The position numbers were made by a program, and so were the translations under genes. DNA of 64,000 nt from CAWBLP01 sp963789495 (GTDB lineage: Bacteria > Pseudomonadota > Alphaproteobacteria > Acetobacterales > Acetobacteraceae): positions 62,001-126,000 of the forward strand of contig CAWBLP010000015.1 of assembly GCA_963789495.1 (NCBI GenBank). Direction: 5' to 3'. Positions 59,801 through 64,000 of the stretch are shown here, one piece after another; within the stretch, counting starts at the first letter, position 1; every line of letters begins with the position of its first letter. The notes under the pieces are model-generated. The model searched no databases and was not told the DNA's origin. It saw only the letters and a list, made by a program, of their open reading frames with translations.

Positions 59801-60409
59801 CAGCAACCCCGCCAGGCCCGGTTCCGGCGAGCAGTCATCGACCACGATGATGCGGCCCGACGGCCGGTTCGGGTCGGCCAGCACGCTCTCCAGGCAGCGC
59901 TGCGTCTCGGCGAGACCCCGGTACACCGGCACCACGATATCGACGCGGACGTTACCGGGGAAGACGAAGGCCGCGGCCTTGGATGGCAGGTAATCGCGAA
60001 TGTCGATCGGCTTTTCGGTCAGCCAGCCGCGCGCGGCACCAAACCGCAGATGGTGCAGCAGCGGGTTCTTGAGTCCCTCAGGATGCTGATCCGCGTACCA
60101 CGCGGCGTCGAACCGGGGATGCGGATTGCGCAGTTCCGGCGCCCCGCATTGCAGGTAATGCACCAGGGGAAGCAGGCCACTGGCCGCGACGTCGGGATAG
60201 TGCTCCTGGTACCACGCCCCATCGAACCAGCGGTTCGGATCGCGTCCCTCGGCGGCGCCCCAGGTCAGGAAGTGATGCAGCGGATCGGTCCCGACCGACT
60301 GAACGTCCGGATAGCGCATGCGATACCAGGCCGGGTCGAAGAGCCCACCCAGATTGGCCCCCAACCCTCCCAGCGGGTTATGCAATGTCTCGTCCAAGGA
60401 AGGCGGCAT
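56867..60409 (-). CDS. Large multidomain glycosyltransferase (N-terminal repeats, GT2, GT4 and a third GT domain)
   Basis: A 1,180-aa protein. Residues about 20-130 contain three repeats of F-D-x-WY-x-x-x-(Y/H)PD/E (FDPAWYRMRYPDV, FDGAWYQEHYPDV, FDAAWYADQHPEG). GT2 domain about 150-390: VDIVVPVYRGLAETQRCLESVL, IIVVDDCSPE, NSDTEVPAGWL, and EENDFCMRASARGW. A GT4-like domain about 425-760 has SHGLGGGVDRHI, GVLAPHKGMHPAI and PETYSYTLSAAITAGLPVV. The third GT domain about 800-1165 has LLYDIDDDLLHIP, VPNGLDERIW and FNRCKSALKALDYAAIGLAVLVS. Likely builds a repeating surface or capsular glycan. It stands alone. Confidence 0.85.
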   Translation of the reverse strand: MPPSLDETLHNPLGGLGANLGGLFDPAWYRMRYPDVQSVGTDPLHHFLTWGAAEGRDPNRWFDGAWYQEHYPDVAASGLLPLVHYLQCGAPELRNPHPRFDAAWYADQHPEGLKNPLLHHLRFGAARGWLTEKPIDIRDYLPSKAAAFVFPGNVRVDIVVPVYRGLAETQRCLESVLADPNRPSGRIIVVDDCSPEPGLAGLLAGLATAGHIMLLRNRRNLGFVASVNRGMQAAGTHDVALLNSDTEVPAGWLRRLAANAYAGSRIASVSPFSNNATICGYPGTIGGPMPFDMSLQALDAACHAVNAGRQVEVPTTVGFCMYIRRDALDDVGLFDEKTFGKGYGEENDFCMRASARGWHHMLACDTFVYHEGAVSFGAGSDSAAAAGLELLVRRYPQYRRIVAQHVKLDAAGPSRFAVTIALFHRSKLPVLLMLSHGLGGGVDRHIDRLVQHLAGRAHVLLLRATTRGASLTVAATPDHPDLVLPEERIADLVTVLRAFPVVRAHVHHLLGMDLDARTLLHRLNVPFDVTVHDYFALCPQVNMLPWKDSFFCGEPGPATCNACIADSPSHGARDILAWRGQFTWLFQEAERVICPSRDVRDRLVRFGVADRAIVVPHEPVAPGPWPIDPPPLQGGKLRVALLGVLAPHKGMHPAISVIEAADPTEVEFHLIGHPEEELPPSVVRRIKLTGQYDEGALPELLARVKPHLAWLPAQWPETYSYTLSAAITAGLPVVASNIGAFPERIEGRPLSFLVDPRAAPEEWLAAFQSVRTALQRPLPRKPPQRPPLADFYARDYLPETVGTAKPRRGPIDLRRLGRTTIVVIPERFDSGALTPCAYIRLLLPLNHPEIARDFDVVLADAEDVARYRADIIVTQRYAIPTLATADALIAHCRETGAKLLYDIDDDLLHIPRNHADAAELRPKTKLVQRLLRGADAVWTSTPTLADSLAALRSDIRVVPNGLDERIWCDLPPDRRRQQGPVRILCMGTATHDADFAIIEPALARLKQEFGDRVSIDMLGVTTRAGLPDWIHRPGLPITASGSYPGFVTWLTAQPAWDIGLAPLADTAFNRCKSALKALDYAAIGLAVLVSEGPVYRGSLADGPGGLLVANRPEAWYAAMSRLVRDGALRRRLGQAAMESLRASGTLSSQAAQRREAWQAVARMETATARPRRNGSQAAAA

Positions 60410-60699
60410 GGGCAGTCCGGGTTCCGATTCGTTCAGTGTCGGGCGAGCCGATTTGGCACCAGGCCATTCGAGGTCTCGACCGTTCCGCCGAACGTCCCCT
60501 CGGCTTCCTCCGGATCAGGATGCGGAGTCAAGCAGTTCTACATCCTCGGGTTGCGAATGGGGTGCGGCGCGGCACGGCGTCCTGACCCGGTGATCGTGGC
60601 GGCCGGGCGCGGACGGCTCGTCCTCCCAATGGCCGCTGTGCCATCTTGCCGACGCTGCGTCGGCGGCACAGAGTTGCAGTGATGGAAGAGGTGCAATCG
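60410..60699. other. Gene-free region between glycosyltransferase and glutathione reductase genes
   Basis: Divergent promoter region of 290 bases. No convincing promoter, operator or RNA structure was found. GAAGAGG lies ahead of the chosen start at 60700. Confidence 0.35.
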
Positions 60700-62067
60700 A
60701 TGGATTTCGATCTGTTCGTGATCGGTGGCGGTTCGGCTGGTGTCCGCTGTGCGCGCATCGCCGCAGGCCATGGTGCGCGGGTGGGGATCGCCGAATCGCG
60801 CTTCTGGGGCGGGACCTGCGTCAATGTCGGCTGCGTGCCGAAGAAGCTGCTGGTGCAGGCCGGCGAGTACGGCGCGTGGGCGGAGGATGCCGCCGGGTTC
60901 GGCTGGACCATCAAGAAGGGACCGCATGACTGGGCCAAGCTGATCGCCGCGAAGGATCGGGAGATCAAGCGGCTCAACGGGATCTATCTCCGGCTGCTCG
61001 ACAATGCGGGCGCCACGTCGTTCGACGCGCACGCCACGTTCGTGGACGCGCATACGCTGGATGTCGGGGGCACGCGGGTCACGGCGGAGCGGATCGTCAT
61101 CGCAACGGGTGGCTATCCGGAGCGTCCACCGATTCCGGGCGCGGAGCTGGGTATCATCTCCGATGACGCCTTCTTCCTGCCGAAGGTGCCGCGCCAGGTT
61201 GCCATCGTCGGCTCCGGCTATATTGCCGTGGAATTTGCCGGGATTTTCCAGGCACTGGGCGCGGAGGTCCATCTGATCTTCCGTCAGCCGCTGCCGCTGC
61301 GCGGCTTCGACCTCGACCTGCGGGAGGGTCTGGCTGAGGCGCTGGGGGCGCACGGCATTGCCCTGTATCCGGGCTGCCTGCCCTCCAGGGTGGAGGCGGA
61401 TGGCGAGCGGCGCGTGCTGAGCTACGGCGAGGGACGCAAGCTGCACGCCGACCTGGTGTTCTTCGCCACCGGCCGGCGCCCGGCGACACGCAATCTCGGA
61501 TTGGAGCAGGCCGGCGTCGCCACCAACGCCGCCGGCGCCGTCGCCGTGGATGCGCATCTGCGCACCAGCCAGCACCACATCTACGCCATGGGCGACGTCA
61601 CCGACCGGATCAATCTGACGCCGGTGGCCACGGCCGAGGGCCACGCGCTGGCGGATTCGCTGTTCGGCGGCACCGGGCGGACCGTGTCTCTGGCCAACGT
61701 TCCGTCGGCGGTGTTCTCCACGCCACCGATCGCCACCGTCGGCATGACCGAGGAGCAGGCCGCGGCGCACGGGCCGGTCGATGTCTATGTCAGCAAGTTC
61801 ACCCCGATGCGGCACACCTTGTCGGGCCGCAACCGCAAGACACTGATGAAGCTGATCGTGGATCACGCCAGCCAGAAGGTGCTGGGGGCCCACATGCTGG
61901 GCGAGGATTCGCCGGAGATCATCCAGGGCATCGCGATTGCGATCGTAATGGGCGCCACCAAGGCAGACTTCGACCGCACGATCGGCATCCATCCGACCGC
62001 GGCCGAGGAATTCGTCACTCTGCGTAGCCGCACCCGGACGGTGGGCGTGGCCAGGCCGGCGGAATAG
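60700..62067 (+). CDS. gor: Glutathione-disulfide reductase
   Basis: A 455-aa flavoprotein disulfide reductase that regenerates GSH with NADPH. FAD motif VIGGGSAGVRCAR; redox-active disulfide C40-VNVG-C45; NADPH-binding IVGSGYIAVEFAG with a basic residue after the strand (IFRQ); second FAD motif IYAMGDVTD; dimerisation-domain His in GIHPTAAEEFV. The pattern GGTCVNVGCVPKKL is that of glutathione rather than mercuric or lipoamide enzymes. ATG 60700 is preferred over 60682 for its ribosome site and position. Trypanothione-type activity is unlikely in this context. Confidence 0.92.
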   Translation: MDFDLFVIGGGSAGVRCARIAAGHGARVGIAESRFWGGTCVNVGCVPKKLLVQAGEYGAWAEDAAGFGWTIKKGPHDWAKLIAAKDREIKRLNGIYLRLLDNAGATSFDAHATFVDAHTLDVGGTRVTAERIVIATGGYPERPPIPGAELGIISDDAFFLPKVPRQVAIVGSGYIAVEFAGIFQALGAEVHLIFRQPLPLRGFDLDLREGLAEALGAHGIALYPGCLPSRVEADGERRVLSYGEGRKLHADLVFFATGRRPATRNLGLEQAGVATNAAGAVAVDAHLRTSQHHIYAMGDVTDRINLTPVATAEGHALADSLFGGTGRTVSLANVPSAVFSTPPIATVGMTEEQAAAHGPVDVYVSKFTPMRHTLSGRNRKTLMKLIVDHASQKVLGAHMLGEDSPEIIQGIAIAIVMGATKADFDRTIGIHPTAAEEFVTLRSRTRTVGVARPAE

Positions 62068-62191
62068 GCCTGGACGGGATTGCGCTTTGTCATTCCAATG
62101 GCGGCGCGGCGGCGCCGGATGTGACCTTCCGATGGAGAGGGCGGTCGGCGCGAAACGCCGGCCCAAGAACGAATAATCGGAGGACCAACCC

Positions 62192-63771
62192 ATGCGTCGG
62201 CGCAACTTCATCGCGGGGGGGATGGCTGCCCTGGCCGCCCCCTTGCCGCGAGCAGCGATCGGCGGCCAGACGAAGACCCTGATCTTCGTCCCGCAGGCAA
62301 ATCTGACCAGTCTCGATCCGGTCTGGACGACGGCCACCGTCACCCGGAACTTCTCCCTGATGGTCTACGAAAATCTCTACGGCCGCGACGAGGCGTTCAA
62401 TCCCCGCCCGCAGATGTCGAAGGCCATGTCATCGACGATGATGGCCGGCGCTGGACCATGCGGCTGCGCGAAGGACTGCTGTTCCATGACGGCTCGCCGG
62501 TGCTGGCGCGCGACTGCGTCGCGTCGCTGCAGCGCTGGCTGAAGCGCGATGCGGTCAATGAAACCTTCAATGCCCGCGTCGATGCAATCGAGGCGCCGGA
62601 CGATCGCACCCTGGTCTGGCGGTTGAAGAAGCCATTCCCGCTGCTGGCGCATTTCCTGTCGAAGGTGCAGCCGCAGCCGATCATCCAGCCGGCCCGCCTG
62701 GCGGCCACCGACCCGTTCAAGCAGGTGACCGAGATCGTCGGCTGCGGGCCGTTTCGCTTCCTGGCCGACGAGTATGTTTCGGGCAGCCACGCGGCCTTCG
62801 CCCGTTTCGATCGCTACACGCCGCGCCAGGAGCCGGCGTCCTACACCGCGGGCGGCCACAAGGTGCTGGTGGACCGGGTCGAATGGCGGATCATTCCGGA
62901 CCCGGCCACAGCGACCAATGCGCTGACCGCCGGCGAGGTGGACTGGGTCGAACTGCCGCAGCCCGACCTGATCCCGATGCTGAAACGGACCTCTGGCGTG
63001 GTCACCGGCCTGCTGGATATCTACGGCACGGTCGCCATCCTGCGGCCGAACCACCTCAACCCGCCGACCAGCAATGTCGGTGTCCGGCGCGCGATGATGG
63101 CCGCGGTCGATCCGCAGGAAGCCCTGATGGCTGCGATGGGCGAGGACCCCGCCGGCTGGCGTGCGCCAATGGGCTATTTCCTGCCTGGTTCGCCGGCCGC
63201 CAACGAGGCGGGCATGGCGTTCCGCCGCAAGCGCTGGAGCACCGACGAGGTCAAGGCGATGCTCGACAAGGCCGGCTATGGCGGGGAACGCCTGGTGCTG
63301 ATGCATCCGACCGATCAGGTGATCTACAACGCCTTCATTACGGTGGTGGCCGACTCGTTCCGCAAGGTGGGCCTCAACGTCGATGAGCAGTCGATGGACT
63401 GGGGCACCATCGTGCAGCGTCGCACCAGCAAGGCGGCGCTGGACAAGGGCGGCTGGTCGCTGTTTCCCGCCGGCGCGCCCGGGCCGGAATATGTCGATCC
63501 GATGCTGGCCAATACATTGCGCAGCACCGGGGCGAAGGCGTGGTTCGGCTGGCCGGACGATCCGAAGCTGGAGGCGGCCTATGAAGCCTGGATCGATGCG
63601 CCGACCGAGGCCGCGCGGCGCACCCAGGAGACCGAGTTCCAGCTCGCGGCATTCGCTTCGGTCCCGAGCATTCCGCTTGGCCAATATCTGCCGCAGGCAG
63701 CATGGCGTTCGAACGTGACGGGGCTGCTGAGAGGCTCCGCGCCGGTGTTCTGGGGCGCCGACAAGGCCTGA
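62192..63771 (+). pseudogene. Peptide-type ABC substrate-binding protein (SBP_bac_5), frameshifted
   Basis: The first frame carries a Tat-type signal (MRRRNFIAGGMAALAAPLPRA) and the mature start LIFVPQANLTSLDPVWTTATV. Around 62414 one base is missing; in the next frame GHVIDDDGRRWTMRLREGLLFHDG continues the family pattern to the stop at 63769-63771. Restored, the product would be about 526 aa. GGAGGA lies before ATG 62192. No permease genes are adjacent in the window. It could have served the second peptide operon, which lacks a binding protein, but that is speculation. One-base deletion in otherwise perfect sequence could be a read error. Confidence 0.8.
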
Positions 63772-63974
63772 CAGGCCAGGGCCTGGCAGGTCTGGGGCCG
63801 GCTCGGTCCGATGCCGCGCGGCGAGGCGGGGCATCCGCGGGCGGGTCGGTCCCTGCCGCCCGCATGACCAGGATGCTCCCAGGGCAATCACACTTGGCGA
63901 CAGCGCGGGAGCACCCGCTCGGTTTGGTGCGAACTGCAACGAGGCAAGGCTTTCAACACGGAGGAAGAACGAGG

Positions 63975-64000
63975 ATGCGGAGGGCCACGGGAGGTCGGTG
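63975..64000 (+). CDS. Possible start of a further gene, cut by the window end
   Basis: GGAGGAAGAACGAGG is followed by an ATG at 63975 and the codons MRRATGGR. A strong ribosome site and paired arginines suggest the beginning of an exported protein, possibly another transport component, but too little is visible to be sure. Confidence 0.3.

Overview
The window is GC-rich, gene-dense bacterial chromosome. The gene set (HemW, YajC, YifB, YraN, a stand-alone Smr protein, two Opp/Dpp-type peptide transporters, alditol oxidase, abundant short GC-rich palindromes) fits an alphaproteobacterium, most likely Acetobacteraceae. That placement is inference from family knowledge and was not tested by search. 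No rRNA, tRNA or CRISPR array is visible. All functional calls rest on motif recognition and family memory.

Layout. 0-5.5 kb: branched-chain-type substrate-binding protein, DedA protein, SDR, and a tight MFS-Smr-XRE run. 5.5-9.3 kb: minus-strand heme-sensor Ser/Thr kinase, a caspase-like gene and a haloacid dehalogenase, all broken by closely spaced frameshifts. 9.3-14.5 kb: alditol oxidase, gamma-glutamyltransferase, HemW, YbaK. 14.5-15.9 kb: an IS4-family element inside a dispersed repeat. 16-25.4 kb: DUF815 ATPase, YajC, a TPR/OGT-type glycosyltransferase, a DUF4412-aat-mpg cluster, a VOC protein, a MetE-like protein and a GT4. 25.4-30.9 kb: a complete peptide/nickel-type ABC operon. 31-33.3 kb: decayed glycosidase-like gene and cyclopropane fatty acid synthase. 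33.4-34.8 kb: rpsF-rpsR-rplI. 35-38.6 kb: a two-gene operon of a helical protein and a short PPDK-like protein behind an FNR/FixK-type box. 38.8-40.1 kb: IS110 copy A. 40.1-42.5 kb: TylF-like methyltransferase, frameshifted fabI and a frameshifted PhnZ-like HD gene. 42.7-46.6 kb: a second peptide ABC operon without a binding protein. 47-53.8 kb: upp, a receiver protein, a glycine-zipper protein, yifB/yraN and a DapA-like aldolase. 53.9-55.2 kb: IS110 copy B. 55.3-64 kb: small proteins, CspA, a trifunctional glycosyltransferase, glutathione reductase and a frameshifted binding protein.

The most interesting signal is the interplay between the mobile elements and a dispersed multi-hairpin repeat family. 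Two IS110 copies of equal length (1,292 bp) sit at the same position of this repeat. The non-coding leader of the IS110 can be folded into a bridge-RNA-like structure: one stem-loop carries 11 nt identical to the left target and 7 nt complementary to the right target, and a second hairpin carries 8 nt identical to the element's own right end. The IS4 element also sits in a palindrome of the same repeat family. These repeats therefore act as landing pads for two unrelated transposition systems.

Two patches (about 6.7-8.8 kb and 41.1-42.2 kb) contain many single-base frameshifts in otherwise well-conserved genes. They may be sequencing errors rather than true decay, so the pseudogene calls there are provisional.
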